Part shown: piece after piece, positions 10,101-18,047 of the stretch | How positions within the stretch are numbered: the first letter of the stretch is position 1 | Layout of the letters: each line of letters opens with the position of its first letter | The notes under the pieces: generated by a model | What the model was told of the DNA's origin: nothing | What the model saw: the letters and a program-made list of their open reading frames with translations, nothing else | The model's database searches: none | NCBI RefSeq assembly: GCF_002105285.1 | Contig: NZ_MUHR01000018.1 | Location: forward strand, 1-39,984 | Direction: 5' to 3' | Length of the DNA: 39,984 nt | Source: Planktotalea arctica | Lineage (GTDB): Bacteria; Pseudomonadota; Alphaproteobacteria; Rhodobacterales; Rhodobacteraceae | Made by a program: the position numbers and the translations under genes

Positions 10101-10852
10101 GCATTTTTGCGCGCAAGGAAAACAATGTGGGCATTGATTTTGATGAGAACGCCCAACTGGCGCTTCTGCCGCATCTCAAGAAGCATGTGGACACGATTGA
10201 CTACCCGCTCAAAGATCCAGGAGACGGGCTGACGTATTTCTACGAGAACGATCAGTATCCTGTGCTGGATGCCGAATTCCTTTACGCGGCGTTGAACTAC
10301 TTCAAGCCTAAGAACATGATTGAGATCGGCAGCGGGTATTCTTCCTTGATCACTGCCGATGTGAATCGCCGGATTTTTAAAGGTGGGCTGAATTTCACCT
10401 GTATCGAGCCTTTTCCACGTCAGTTCCTGATCAACGGGGTCGATGGCATCACTCAACTCGAAATTTCTAAGGTCGAGGATTTGCCACTGTCGTATTTCGA
10501 TCAGCTTGGCGCAGGCGATATCCTGTTTATCGATTCCTCGCATGTCTCCAAAGTGGGCAGTGATGTGAATTACCTGTTCTTTGAGGTAGTGCCGCGTCTC
10601 AAGCCCGGGGTGATCGTGCATGTGCATGATATTTTTCTGCCTGACGAATACCCCGAAAGCTGGGCGCTAGATCAGAACCGCAATTGGAACGAGCAGTATG
10701 TGCTGCACGCCTTCTTGCAGTTCAATAGCCAGTGGAAGGTCCTTTGGGCCGCGCATTTGATGGGCTCGCGTCATACAACCGCCGTGCAGGAAACCTTCCC
10801 GCGCTACCCCGAACTGGGTGGCGGGGGCAGTCTTTGGATGCAGCGGGTCTAG
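7124..10852 (+). CDS. Four-domain protein: methyltransferase, two GT2 glycosyltransferases, methyltransferase
   Basis: This 1242-residue protein overlaps wzt by ATGA. Domain 1 (about 1-230) is a class I SAM methyltransferase with VLDIASGEGFG at 45-55 and a VVVSFETIEH motif. About 243-300 is a charged, probably coiled-coil linker ending in SISWRVTRPLR, a phrase common at junctions in bacterial glycan-assembly proteins. Domain 2 (from about 380) is a GT2 glycosyltransferase with SNVDL near 470 and MYGEDVELSYRLRAEG near 545. Domain 3 (from about 686) is a second GT2 enzyme with VTIITRSYKG and an Asp-rich LDDDDQ near 770. Domain 4 (about 1040-1242) is a second methyltransferase with IEIGSGYSS near 1066 and LFIDSSHV. 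It probably extends the exported glycan and methylates it, perhaps capping it for recognition by Wzt. Substrates are unknown. No frame break is visible across its length. Confidence 0.88.
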   Translation: MTQSAKVASLNFTGERYTPEITGNIYLEHMHRYSVLKDMVTGQRVLDIASGEGFGSYHMAQFARSVTGVDISQEAVAHAQLRYQRDNLSFKTGSCSAIPMDKASVDVVVSFETIEHHDEHVQMMAEIRRVLKPGGVLIISSPDKHEYSDVPGTSNPYHVKELYRDEFTALLDANFKHKALYGQRVIFGSALFAEGFDSAVYTQDSTSQQITDGLLRPLYLVAVASDKPLKILPRSSFFEQEVLNSEVVNNQFRALHVEHALTLQNKDIELEKTRREVYDQGEQINAMIGSISWRVTRPLRAVRRLMAGDFSAVRRVFHALPNGVKKPALFVRGRIQRMRQGVFVSPANTRAFNDLMRQPAEVITGPGAMCACLDDAALPDVDISAVTHNSSKWLAEFTEALKALDYPVGKMHICFVDNASSDDTPARIRDAVADLKNAGFDAQLIEQGNVGFGGGHDTGIKAGSSNFALVSNVDLTFEPDALRRIVSHAFSDVPEAAAWEMRQKPYEHPKVYDPLTGTTNWNAHACVLLRRSAFDAVGGYSPDLFMYGEDVELSYRLRAEGFVLRYNPHAVVYHYTYESAAEVKPIQFTGSTFANLYIRLRYGTWRDIVVVPGMALWLIVSKERFAGARLKNLRNMGKLLLKVPAALKYNLTHKTTAAFPFSGWDYDLVRRGPFHEGVPLPEEMPKVTIITRSYKGREALLRQAMTSVANQTYPNIEHIVTEDRGKTLAHVVADFDATTSYDVIHVTGNKVGRSDAGNLALERASGAYCIFLDDDDQFYCDHIETLVTAVLNDPDVRAAYSLAFDVPGKRLTETGVEFALDLPSTHAFMVAELDADAMKTRNYLPIQAVLFETGLYHERGGFDDDLDMLEDWALWQKYSHRVLFAYVPKTTSFYRTPLHAQDYASRMETLNSSYDTIVGRMNIWRDEWDKANMINLSDRIKRRLGLIEKQMSQTTVQSKPVLEQETEIDLLFPIGHFYSPIADPVDIAARKESIFARKENNVGIDFDENAQLALLPHLKKHVDTIDYPLKDPGDGLTYFYENDQYPVLDAEFLYAALNYFKPKNMIEIGSGYSSLITADVNRRIFKGGLNFTCIEPFPRQFLINGVDGITQLEISKVEDLPLSYFDQLGAGDILFIDSSHVSKVGSDVNYLFFEVVPRLKPGVIVHVHDIFLPDEYPESWALDQNRNWNEQYVLHAFLQFNSQWKVLWAAHLMGSRHTTAVQETFPRYPELGGGGSLWMQRV

Positions 10853-10925
10853 CATAGGGATAGGCTTGGTGGCATAAACACAGAAAAAGCCAATAATTTA
10901 TTTAGTATATAAGTCAGGTGATTAA

Positions 10926-11669
10926 ATGAGCGAAGTGACGAAACCTATCCCTGTGCAACCCCCGAGCAGAAACAGGTTCCTGTTTGCCCTACGCTGTATC
11001 TTTGATGTGCAACTTGGCTCGATCGTGACGCATCTCAAGCCATATATGACTCAAAGCAAAGGGCGCTTGCTAGATGTGGGTGCGGGTCAGATGCCGTGGC
11101 TGGACTGGATAAACAGCGACACCGATTATGTTGGGCTGGACGTCGAGGCCGCCGAGAGTTTCGGCATGTCTCACAGTGACAAAATCACCTATTACGATGG
11201 TAATTTATTCCCCTTCAAGAACAATTCGTTCGATCGCTGCATTTGTATTGAAGTGCTGGAACACACTCTTGATCCGGACCTGTTGCTAAGTGAAATTTTT
11301 CGTGTTCTGAAGCCGGGCGGTTCTGTCATGCTCACGGTGCCGTGGTCGGCAAGACGCCATCACACACCGCATGATTTCCAACGCTTCACCCTTGAAGCGC
11401 TGACCTATAAATTTGATGCGAGCGGATTTAGCAAAATCGACGTGGCCGATCGCGGCACAGAACTTGGGGTGATCGCCAATAAAACGATGGTTCTCTGCGT
11501 CAGATTGCTGACATCGGGCAGCCTTCTCAAGCGCATGGTCTCCTTGCCGCTATCCCTGTTTTCGGGCCTGGTGTGCTGTGTGTTTTTAGCGGCCTACAGC
11601 TTGCAGAAATGGACAAAGCCTAAGCGCTCGTTTGATCCTTTGGGCTATGCGATCACGGCTGAAAAATAA
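10926..11669 (+). CDS. Class I SAM-dependent methyltransferase
   Basis: The 247-residue protein carries the Methyltransf_11-type fold: motif I LLDVGAGQMPWLDW, YVGLDVEA, the acidic/aromatic IEVLEHTLDPD and VLKPGGSVMLTVPW. A hydrophobic C-terminal stretch (about residues 205-228) may attach it to the membrane, which would suit a lipid-linked glycan as substrate. It closes the plus-strand group, 73 bases after the large fusion gene, and its stop lies 7 bases from the stop of the convergent GtrA gene. No terminator hairpin is visible between the convergent genes. The fold is clear; the methylated group (sugar, lipid or other) cannot be read from sequence. Confidence 0.85.
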   Translation: MSEVTKPIPVQPPSRNRFLFALRCIFDVQLGSIVTHLKPYMTQSKGRLLDVGAGQMPWLDWINSDTDYVGLDVEAAESFGMSHSDKITYYDGNLFPFKNNSFDRCICIEVLEHTLDPDLLLSEIFRVLKPGGSVMLTVPWSARRHHTPHDFQRFTLEALTYKFDASGFSKIDVADRGTELGVIANKTMVLCVRLLTSGSLLKRMVSLPLSLFSGLVCCVFLAAYSLQKWTKPKRSFDPLGYAITAEK

Positions 11670-11676
11670 GCTGGCC

Positions 11677-12048
11677 TCATCCGACAAACACCCATTTGGT
11701 AAAGATAAAATACGAGAACAGTGCGATAAGTGGCGTGACGATAAGCTGCGCCAGTATCGGCTCTGGAACCAGCGCCATCATCATCAAAAGCGCGGCGTAA
11801 TTGATTGAAATGATGAAGGCATAGACAAGCATAAAAGTTGGAATTTTTCGAACTGACAGATCGCCAAAAGTGATCGTGCTATGGGTTAGAAAATTGAATG
11901 CTGCACCCAAAGAGGCTCCGATGATAAGGGCCACCAGAATGGACGCACCAAAGAACACAGCAGCCGAAAAACAGACCCAGCCGAACAACGAATTCAGTAC
12001 GCCCGAAAATATGAACCTGAAAAATTGCAGCTTTCTGGAGCGCCACAT
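11677..12048 (-). CDS. GtrA-family membrane protein (polyprenyl-phosphate-sugar flippase-like)
   Basis: The protein has 123 residues and four hydrophobic helices with the GtrA signature: FFRFIFSGVLNSLFGW at the N terminus, NFLTHSTITF in the middle and YFIFTKWVF at the end. GtrA proteins are thought to flip polyprenyl-phosphate-linked monosaccharides to the periplasm for O-antigen decoration. The ATG at 12048 shares one base with the stop of the upstream methyltransferase (TGATG); a GTG at 12051 is the alternative. It is the last gene of the long minus-strand string. The same string encodes a GtrB-like transferase (15113-17077) and GT-C-like membrane proteins, making a full three-part Gtr system plausible. 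Confidence 0.88.
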   Translation of the reverse strand: MWRSRKLQFFRFIFSGVLNSLFGWVCFSAAVFFGASILVALIIGASLGAAFNFLTHSTITFGDLSVRKIPTFMLVYAFIISINYAALLMMMALVPEPILAQLIVTPLIALFSYFIFTKWVFVG

Positions 12049-12950
12049 CACTTTTCGCGAAATCCAGACGAAATCATATTTCCTACATTTGCAGAAAGTT
12101 TGACGTTCCCGAGAGAGGTGATGTTCAACAGCGAAATCAGGCTTTTTTTCACAAAGTTAGGCAGCGGCGTAAGGCGCATCCAGTATGAAATATTGTATCT
12201 GTTTTTGAAACTCTCGATGGAAATATCGACCAAGCTTTCGTGCTCCATCATATAGAGCATACTTTTCTTGGAGAAAATCTGCATGTGCTCGATGTCGATG
12301 ATCGGAGAGCGTTTGCCCAACATACGGTTCACGAAGCTGCGATAATCATGGGTGATGAAAACTACCGCGCCACCTGAGCGCAGCAAACGGTGTGACGCGG
12401 CCAGAATCTCTTGCGGATTCCTGACATGCTCCATGGTCATGAAGCAGCAGATCAGATCAAAGCTTTTAGATTCAAAATCGGATTCCACGAAAATGTTTTC
12501 GATGATCCATTCTTTGCGGTGCTCGGGAGCCGCTGCGATGGCCGCAGGCGAAGGTTCAACCCCGACAACCTTGTCAAAGCCCTCTTGCTTCAGGTGATCG
12601 AGCAGAATTCCAGTGCCTGTCCCAATTTCCAACGCCGCGCCCTTTTGGGGCAGCTTTGCCAGGATCGGCTTCATCGCCTGAATATAGGTGATCGCGGCAT
12701 CATTGGCTTCGTCATTGCTGTCAAATTCAGACTGGTGATAAGCCTCGGCCAGTTCTTCTTGGGCAACAGGATCTTCCACATAGACCAGATCACAGGTGTT
12801 GCACTGCACAAGGCGGTGACACATGAATTCCGGGTTCTTGCGCGAGGCATAGCTGAACGAGGAAAGCTTCTCGTGATCAATGTTTTCTTTCAGGAACTCG
12901 GTCGCATCAGAAGAGCTGGATTTGCAGATTGGGCATTGTAAATTTTTCAT
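12048..12950 (-). CDS. SAM methyltransferase with N-terminal zinc ribbon
   Basis: The 300-residue protein starts at the ATG at 12950; the reading frame extends upstream but that part shows no family features. Cysteine pairs C6/C9 (CPIC) and C50/C53 (CNTC) form a probable zinc ribbon. They are followed by a class I methyltransferase domain with ALEIGTGTGILLDHL, VVGVEPSP, MTMEHVRNPQEIL and LLRSGGAVVFITHD. Zinc-ribbon methyltransferases of this type are common in sugar and secondary-metabolite clusters, where some act as sugar C-methyltransferases. Here the gene sits between GtrA (one-base overlap) and a large membrane protein, so it probably methylates the sugar handled by that module. The fold is firm; the role is inferred from position. 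Confidence 0.85.
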   Translation of the reverse strand: MKNLQCPICKSSSSDATEFLKENIDHEKLSSFSYASRKNPEFMCHRLVQCNTCDLVYVEDPVAQEELAEAYHQSEFDSNDEANDAAITYIQAMKPILAKLPQKGAALEIGTGTGILLDHLKQEGFDKVVGVEPSPAAIAAAPEHRKEWIIENIFVESDFESKSFDLICCFMTMEHVRNPQEILAASHRLLRSGGAVVFITHDYRSFVNRMLGKRSPIIDIEHMQIFSKKSMLYMMEHESLVDISIESFKNRYNISYWMRLTPLPNFVKKSLISLLNITSLGNVKLSANVGNMISSGFREK

Positions 12951-13005
12951 AACATTCACTTCAATTTTAAGGCGCACAGGGCAGGAAAGCAGATATAAAT
13001 GCTCC

Positions 13006-15087
13006 TCATTGTACCACAGGGTCCAGCGTGGGCGAGTATCTGATGGCCGCATAGGTTCCGAACACCAATTTTTCTGTTTGCTCATACACAGTGGCGTAAT
13101 CGTCGACAATTGAGGTAAGCGCAAAGGTGTCGCTGATCACGATCCAACCTGCGCGATCGAGCCGTGCCAACGCATTGCGAAGATATTGCTGGCGCTCTTG
13201 CGAGGTGGCGAAATATGCGGTCGACACCGGATGAATTCCCGACCAGGGGCCAAAGCCTGACTGGGCCTCAATCAGCATATGGGCATCAAAAATCTCTGCT
13301 GGCTCGCCCCGCACATCGCGAATGTAATCAAGCGCCTCCCTTAGATCGTTTTGCTGCTGCTCTAGGATCTCTTCTGCCTCGAGGCTTTGCAGCTTCATGA
13401 ACTGCGCCACATTATCCGGGTTTTGATAGCTCATAAGCGTCGTCAGCGCCGTGCCTTGATGGGCAAAATATCCAGCCGTATCTCGAGCATTTTGATAATA
13501 TCCCCAGCCAAATATGCCCGACCAGCCAATCAGAGCGGCCAATAGTACGGCTGCAAGTTGCTGCACCGCCCAAGCGGTTTGCATCGTACGGATCGCAACA
13601 AGCAAGATTGCAAAATAGGGCAGCAGGTTCAGAATGTTGTTGCTGTGGCTGCGGCCCAGAAAATAGGTGAAAGTCACGATTGCAAATAACATCGCAATCC
13701 AGGAGGCCAGCGCCGAGCCATCTGTGGCCTCTTCGTTGCGCATGGCCCAAAGGGCAATAAACCAAAGGCCAAAACACCCCAGCGCGAACCAGATGCTCGC
13801 CATGTAATCAACCGGCAAAGCGCCCGGAGGGTTTCGCAATGACGCCGTATACATCCGCCAGAGCGGTACTTCCCCGGACAACAGCCAGAACACAAATACG
13901 AACCCTGTAAGTGTGGCCAGCAATATGGCCACTAAAAGAGCAACCTGATTGAAGAACACCCGTGCAGAGCGCGGGTGCGGGCCGTAAAAAACGCTGCTCC
14001 AAACGAAGAATGGTCCCCACATAAATGTGGTGTGAACCGCCGCTTCTGGCGACCAGAGCAGACCGAATATCCAAAACAGATGCCCGGGGATTCTAATGCT
14101 ACGCACGGTAGGGTCGTTTGGCTTGCATAAAGCGGTATGAACCAGAAAGCACATCATCAGCGTCGCAGGCAAGAACCGCATCCCTGATGTAGACGGTGTC
14201 GCAACAGGCGAAAGAAGGCTTGGCGGATACATGGTCCATCCGAACGCACAGATTGAAATACAAATCAAAAGCGCGACTGAAGCTGGCAGGGATGACTGCC
14301 GGCTCAAGATTAGCGTTGCGTAGGCAAGCGCAGTAAAGAAGGCGATGGTAAAGACCACATTCAGCCAGTAAAATCCGCTCCAGCAATCCAGAACACCGCA
14401 GCTTAACGCGATTAGGCTTGTCGGGCCGAAGCCGTATTGCGCCGGTATATCATGCAAAGGGTATACCCCTTCGCGCATAAGCTCTGCTGGACCGATATAT
14501 GCTGCCCAATGATGCCAGGTCGTGAGCAAGGTATCATCCAGAATGAGCCCTTTGTAGGGAACAAAAGCACATGCTAGCGCAACAAACACCGCAAGCAAGG
14601 ACCATTCGGTGCGGCCCATCGCGCGATGGGTTTGGACTGTTTCGCTATTAGCAGACCAGTTTTTATATGGCCAGCAAAGCATCAGATAGGCCACGCCCGT
14701 CAAGGTCACGATGCGCAAGCTTTCGATGGTGCTGAGTGAAATGTGATACCCGCTTGTACGCCACCATGCCAGATACGAGGCAAGAAACGCACCCGCCAAA
14801 AAAAGCAAAACATGCGCCGCGTGCTTTTCGCCCTTCACTAGTGCGATTAGAATCCCTGCGCCAAGCGCGCTTACTGAAAATACCGCGCTTATTCTGAAAT
14901 AAAGCAGGCCGCATAATAGCACAATAAACGCCAGTGTTATGTACCAGAGGACGGGCATAGGACGTGCGCGCACTTTTGATGGCGTGCTCGCGGTGCTCCA
15001 AGCTTTAGTGTAAAGTGGGATGCAAAATGACACAAGAAAGGCCACGGCGCAAAACGCACTAATGACTGTTACTTTACTTGTGTCCAT
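13006..15087 (-). CDS. Large polytopic membrane protein, GT-C-like (function unknown)
   Basis: The protein has 693 residues from the ATG at 15087 (GTG at 15093 is possible), with roughly 14 hydrophobic segments and a soluble C-terminal tail of about 130 residues. After several helices there is an acidic pair in GLILDDTLLTTWHHW (about 184-185) followed by HDIPAQYGFGP. That layout, an acidic motif in an early periplasmic loop plus many helices and a soluble tail, resembles GT-C glycosyltransferases that use polyprenyl-phosphate sugars. I do not recognise a specific family. It is encoded 19 bases downstream of the SDR/GT2 fusion and upstream of GtrA, so a GtrC-like role (transferring the flipped sugar onto a glycan) is a reasonable but unproven reading. 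Confidence 0.75.
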   Translation of the reverse strand: MDTSKVTVISAFCAVAFLVSFCIPLYTKAWSTASTPSKVRARPMPVLWYITLAFIVLLCGLLYFRISAVFSVSALGAGILIALVKGEKHAAHVLLFLAGAFLASYLAWWRTSGYHISLSTIESLRIVTLTGVAYLMLCWPYKNWSANSETVQTHRAMGRTEWSLLAVFVALACAFVPYKGLILDDTLLTTWHHWAAYIGPAELMREGVYPLHDIPAQYGFGPTSLIALSCGVLDCWSGFYWLNVVFTIAFFTALAYATLILSRQSSLPASVALLICISICAFGWTMYPPSLLSPVATPSTSGMRFLPATLMMCFLVHTALCKPNDPTVRSIRIPGHLFWIFGLLWSPEAAVHTTFMWGPFFVWSSVFYGPHPRSARVFFNQVALLVAILLATLTGFVFVFWLLSGEVPLWRMYTASLRNPPGALPVDYMASIWFALGCFGLWFIALWAMRNEEATDGSALASWIAMLFAIVTFTYFLGRSHSNNILNLLPYFAILLVAIRTMQTAWAVQQLAAVLLAALIGWSGIFGWGYYQNARDTAGYFAHQGTALTTLMSYQNPDNVAQFMKLQSLEAEEILEQQQNDLREALDYIRDVRGEPAEIFDAHMLIEAQSGFGPWSGIHPVSTAYFATSQERQQYLRNALARLDRAGWIVISDTFALTSIVDDYATVYEQTEKLVFGTYAAIRYSPTLDPVVQ

Positions 15088-15112
15088 TATCACATCACTT
15101 TCTACGTGCTAT

Positions 15113-17077
15113 TCAGATTTGGCTGTTCTTGGTCGGCAAATAATTCGTTGTGCTTCCATTGCGTGTTAGTGAAGCTCGTATCAAGCGTGGGCGGCCTTTG
15201 ACCTCGGCCATGATTTTGGCGATATACTCTCCGAGCATACTGATCGCGAATAGATTGACCGAGCCGAAGAACAAGATTGTAAGCAGAACGGTCGTTGCAC
15301 CGCGCGGGGCGATATCAGGATAGAACAGGCGTAGACCGACAATGACTACGCCGCAGATAACAGAGATCAAAAGCATGATCACACCCGCTGCCGTCAACAT
15401 CGTCAAAGGGGTATCACTATACGAAAAGATACCTTTCTTGGCCCATGAGATATTTTTCAGCAGGCTGTTGGTCGACACACCGAACATGCGTTCGGGGCGC
15501 ACATAATCCACGCCTTTTTGTTGGAATCCCACATAGGCGCGCACGCCACGCATGAACAAATCTCGCTCTGGAAAATTCAACATCCAGCGTACAACGCGCC
15601 TGTCGATAAGGGAAAAATCACCGGCATCATGTGGAATTTCGATATAGCTGAAGGCGGCAAAAATGCGGTAAAAGGCTTTATACATAAAGCCCCAGAACAT
15701 CGACATTTCGCGTTTGACCCTACGGCCATAGACCACGTCATTGCCCGCGCACCACTGTGTGTAAAACTCTTCGATCAATTCGGGCGGGTCCTGAAGGTCG
15801 CCGTCCAGCAACACAACAGCATCCTTGGTCGATAATTCCATCCCGCTGCGGAACGCCATTTGCGAGCCGAAGTTTCGTGAATGGGTAATTCCCAGAACAT
15901 GTGGGTCGGTTGCGCTGATATCGGCAATCACCTTTGCGCTGTCGTCAGGGCTGCAATCATTTACAAAAATGATCTCGTAATCCACGTCGATCTTTTTGAA
16001 TGTCTCTGTCAGGCGCTTGTGCATATATGGGATGGCCTGCCCGTCTTTGTAGCAGGCAATAATGGCGGAAATGCTTCTGCGTTTGTTGATCGCATTGCGC
16101 TTGGTGGCAAGGCTTGTCTCTTCTTCACTTAAATTCTTGACCCATTTCGACATCTCCTCAAGACCAACCGCTAGTGGCGTTTCCACGCGCCATCCCAGCA
16201 AATCGAACGCCTTGGCCGGATTGGAGTACCAATCGCTCAGATCCCAAGACCGTTCTTGCATCTCGTTGAAAGCAGGGTCCATGGGGATGTCAAAGATCTC
16301 CTTACACACATAAGCCAGATCTTTGATGGTGGTTTTTTGCCCTGATCCGATGTTGATACTTTCGCCATATAGATCGACATTCATCCGCGTCGCAGCAAGA
16401 ATAAAGGCACGGCACACATCATCAACGTACACGAAATCGCGCGAAATATCAGGATTTACAAAAGGGGGATATGTTCCCTCAAGGCCTTTGGCCAGAACGT
16501 TGGGAATAAGGCGCGATGTGTCTTCCAGCGCGCCATACACCGAATACAGGCGCAAGTTAACACAGGGAAAAGACAGCGTTTTGCCAGCATAGGCTATGTA
16601 ATCGGAGGTATTACTTTTGGACAATGCATAATGACTGTTGGGATGGCGCGGATCGTCTTCAAGCGGCGCGGCGCAATTGCTGCCATACTCAGACGAGCTG
16701 CCAGCGTGCACATAGGCGCTAATATCTGGGCCAAGCTGGTCTATCAGGCTGACAACCGACAGAAAATTCGTCTGGTAGATCAGATAGCTTTCTTCTTCAA
16801 AAGAATACGCGCCGTAGGCTTTGCAATCAAAAACTGTCTTGGGCTTTATCGAATTCAACAGGTTCTTGGTGGCGTTCGTGTCATTCAGATCTGCTTCCAG
16901 AATATACTCGTCTGCAACATCTTCAAGGCGCCATCCCTTGTCGTGGCGCACAACCGCGTAAACATCGCGTCGGTGTTTCGAGAGGGTTTTGAACAGGTTT
17001 GCACCAATAAACCCGGACGCTCCGATCACCAAAACCGGGCCCTCAAGGGCGTCTATCTCTTTTTTAAGATCGCTCAT
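15113..17077 (-). CDS. Fusion of NAD-dependent epimerase/reductase and GtrB/DPM-like GT2 transferase
   Basis: This 654-residue protein joins two complete enzymes. Residues 1 to about 315 are an extended SDR with GASGFIG (19-25), SSSEYG (about 127-132), the catalytic Y150-x3-K154 (YALSK) and SRDFVYVDDVCRA near 212-224. Residues from about 334 are a GT2 domain of the dolichyl-phosphate-mannose synthase/GtrB/ArnC type: VNDCSPDD near 372, THSRNFGSQ near 398 and LLDGDLQDPPEL near 424. Two C-terminal membrane helices follow (about 570-592 and 605-625). The transferase half should load a sugar onto polyprenyl phosphate; the SDR half probably makes or finishes that sugar. It lies 61 bases after the transketolase pair. 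Both folds are firm; the sugar is unknown. Confidence 0.9.
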   Translation of the reverse strand: MSDLKKEIDALEGPVLVIGASGFIGANLFKTLSKHRRDVYAVVRHDKGWRLEDVADEYILEADLNDTNATKNLLNSIKPKTVFDCKAYGAYSFEEESYLIYQTNFLSVVSLIDQLGPDISAYVHAGSSSEYGSNCAAPLEDDPRHPNSHYALSKSNTSDYIAYAGKTLSFPCVNLRLYSVYGALEDTSRLIPNVLAKGLEGTYPPFVNPDISRDFVYVDDVCRAFILAATRMNVDLYGESINIGSGQKTTIKDLAYVCKEIFDIPMDPAFNEMQERSWDLSDWYSNPAKAFDLLGWRVETPLAVGLEEMSKWVKNLSEEETSLATKRNAINKRRSISAIIACYKDGQAIPYMHKRLTETFKKIDVDYEIIFVNDCSPDDSAKVIADISATDPHVLGITHSRNFGSQMAFRSGMELSTKDAVVLLDGDLQDPPELIEEFYTQWCAGNDVVYGRRVKREMSMFWGFMYKAFYRIFAAFSYIEIPHDAGDFSLIDRRVVRWMLNFPERDLFMRGVRAYVGFQQKGVDYVRPERMFGVSTNSLLKNISWAKKGIFSYSDTPLTMLTAAGVIMLLISVICGVVIVGLRLFYPDIAPRGATTVLLTILFFGSVNLFAISMLGEYIAKIMAEVKGRPRLIRASLTRNGSTTNYLPTKNSQI

Positions 17078-17138
17078 TATAAAAATTCCAAGGCAGCCTG
17101 CATGATTGGGCGTAATACGGGGGGGGAGGGCTGCGTTA

Positions 17139-18047
17139 TCAAGTGTCTGTCAGGTGTTGCATCAGTGTCTGGGCGTCTAGGCCCGATTTCTGCCGCAAAT
17201 ATGTTTGCGAGCCGTAAGCGTCATAACTGTGGCTTTGCGCGAACATATGCACGAAATCCTGCACGCCGATGTGTTCACTGGTGAGCCACATCAAAAGATC
17301 TGCGCCGAAGCCGCCGGTTTGCACATGCTCTTCCGCCACGATCAATTTTGTCGATGCGCCCAGTTGTTCGACAAAGACGCGCGGCGGCAGCGCCCGTTTG
17401 ATCGGAAGCACACAGGCTGCCCAAAGATTGGGGCGCTCGTGCTCGGGCAGGTTTTGCACCCGATCAAGGTAGCCCCCCGCCAGCGGACCAACCGCGACAA
17501 TCACGGGCCCTTGGCCTGCGCACAGCTGGCGCCATGGTGCAAAGGCCGGCGGGGTGTAGCCATCGGGCTTCTCACCGCGCCCAAGGCGCAGATAGCTTGG
17601 TGATTTATCCGATTTGATCCACTGGACAGCGCCCCCGAGGTCTTCATCAAATACCGGAACGCACACTTTCATATTGGGAAGCGTACACAGTACGCCGTAA
17701 TCTTCAATTGCATGATGCGTCGGGCCCATAACACCGTACCCATAGCCGCCGCCATTGCCAACCAACGTTACCGGCAGGTTATGCAAGGCAATGTCGTTGC
17801 GAATTTGCTCGAACGGACGCGCATAGCAAAATGGTGCAATGCTATAGGCCCACACATCAAGCCCCGTGTAGCTAAGACCGGCCGCAACCGAGATCATGTT
17901 CTGCTCGGCAACCCCGGCATTTACAAACCGCGAACCCAATGCTTCTTGCACGGATTCAAGCGCCATAAAGCCCAGATCACCCGTCAGAAACACCATGTCG
18001 TGATTGGCGCTGCGCTCTACTATCGCTTCGGCGAATTGATTTCTCAT
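17139..18047 (-). CDS. Transketolase, C-terminal subunit (split enzyme)
   Basis: The protein has 302 residues from the ATG at 18047, which overlaps the N-terminal-subunit stop as ATGA. It carries the pyrimidine-binding domain with the catalytic Glu in GVAEQNM (E48), SIAPFCYARPFEQIRND, GPTHHAIED and the C-terminal transketolase domain (IVAEEHVQTGGFG). Together with its neighbour it would form a heteromeric thiamine-diphosphate transketolase moving two-carbon ketol units. A housekeeping transketolase is normally a single chain of about 660 residues. Split pairs also occur in surface-polysaccharide and antibiotic clusters, where they can act in synthesis of unusual sugars. The position between a GT-C-like gene and an SDR/GT2 fusion supports a dedicated biosynthetic role, which is inference. 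Confidence 0.9.
   Translation of the reverse strand: MRNQFAEAIVERSANHDMVFLTGDLGFMALESVQEALGSRFVNAGVAEQNMISVAAGLSYTGLDVWAYSIAPFCYARPFEQIRNDIALHNLPVTLVGNGGGYGYGVMGPTHHAIEDYGVLCTLPNMKVCVPVFDEDLGGAVQWIKSDKSPSYLRLGRGEKPDGYTPPAFAPWRQLCAGQGPVIVAVGPLAGGYLDRVQNLPEHERPNLWAACVLPIKRALPPRVFVEQLGASTKLIVAEEHVQTGGFGADLLMWLTSEHIGVQDFVHMFAQSHSYDAYGSQTYLRQKSGLDAQTLMQHLTDT

Noticed and set aside
9062-10627. 521-codon open frame on the minus strand
   Set aside because: It lies fully antisense to the four-domain GT2/methyltransferase gene, whose motifs are clear; long antisense frames are common in this codon usage.
12411-12941. 176-codon plus-strand frame antisense to the zinc-ribbon methyltransferase
   Set aside because: The opposite strand carries clear methyltransferase motifs and cysteine pairs; this frame has none.
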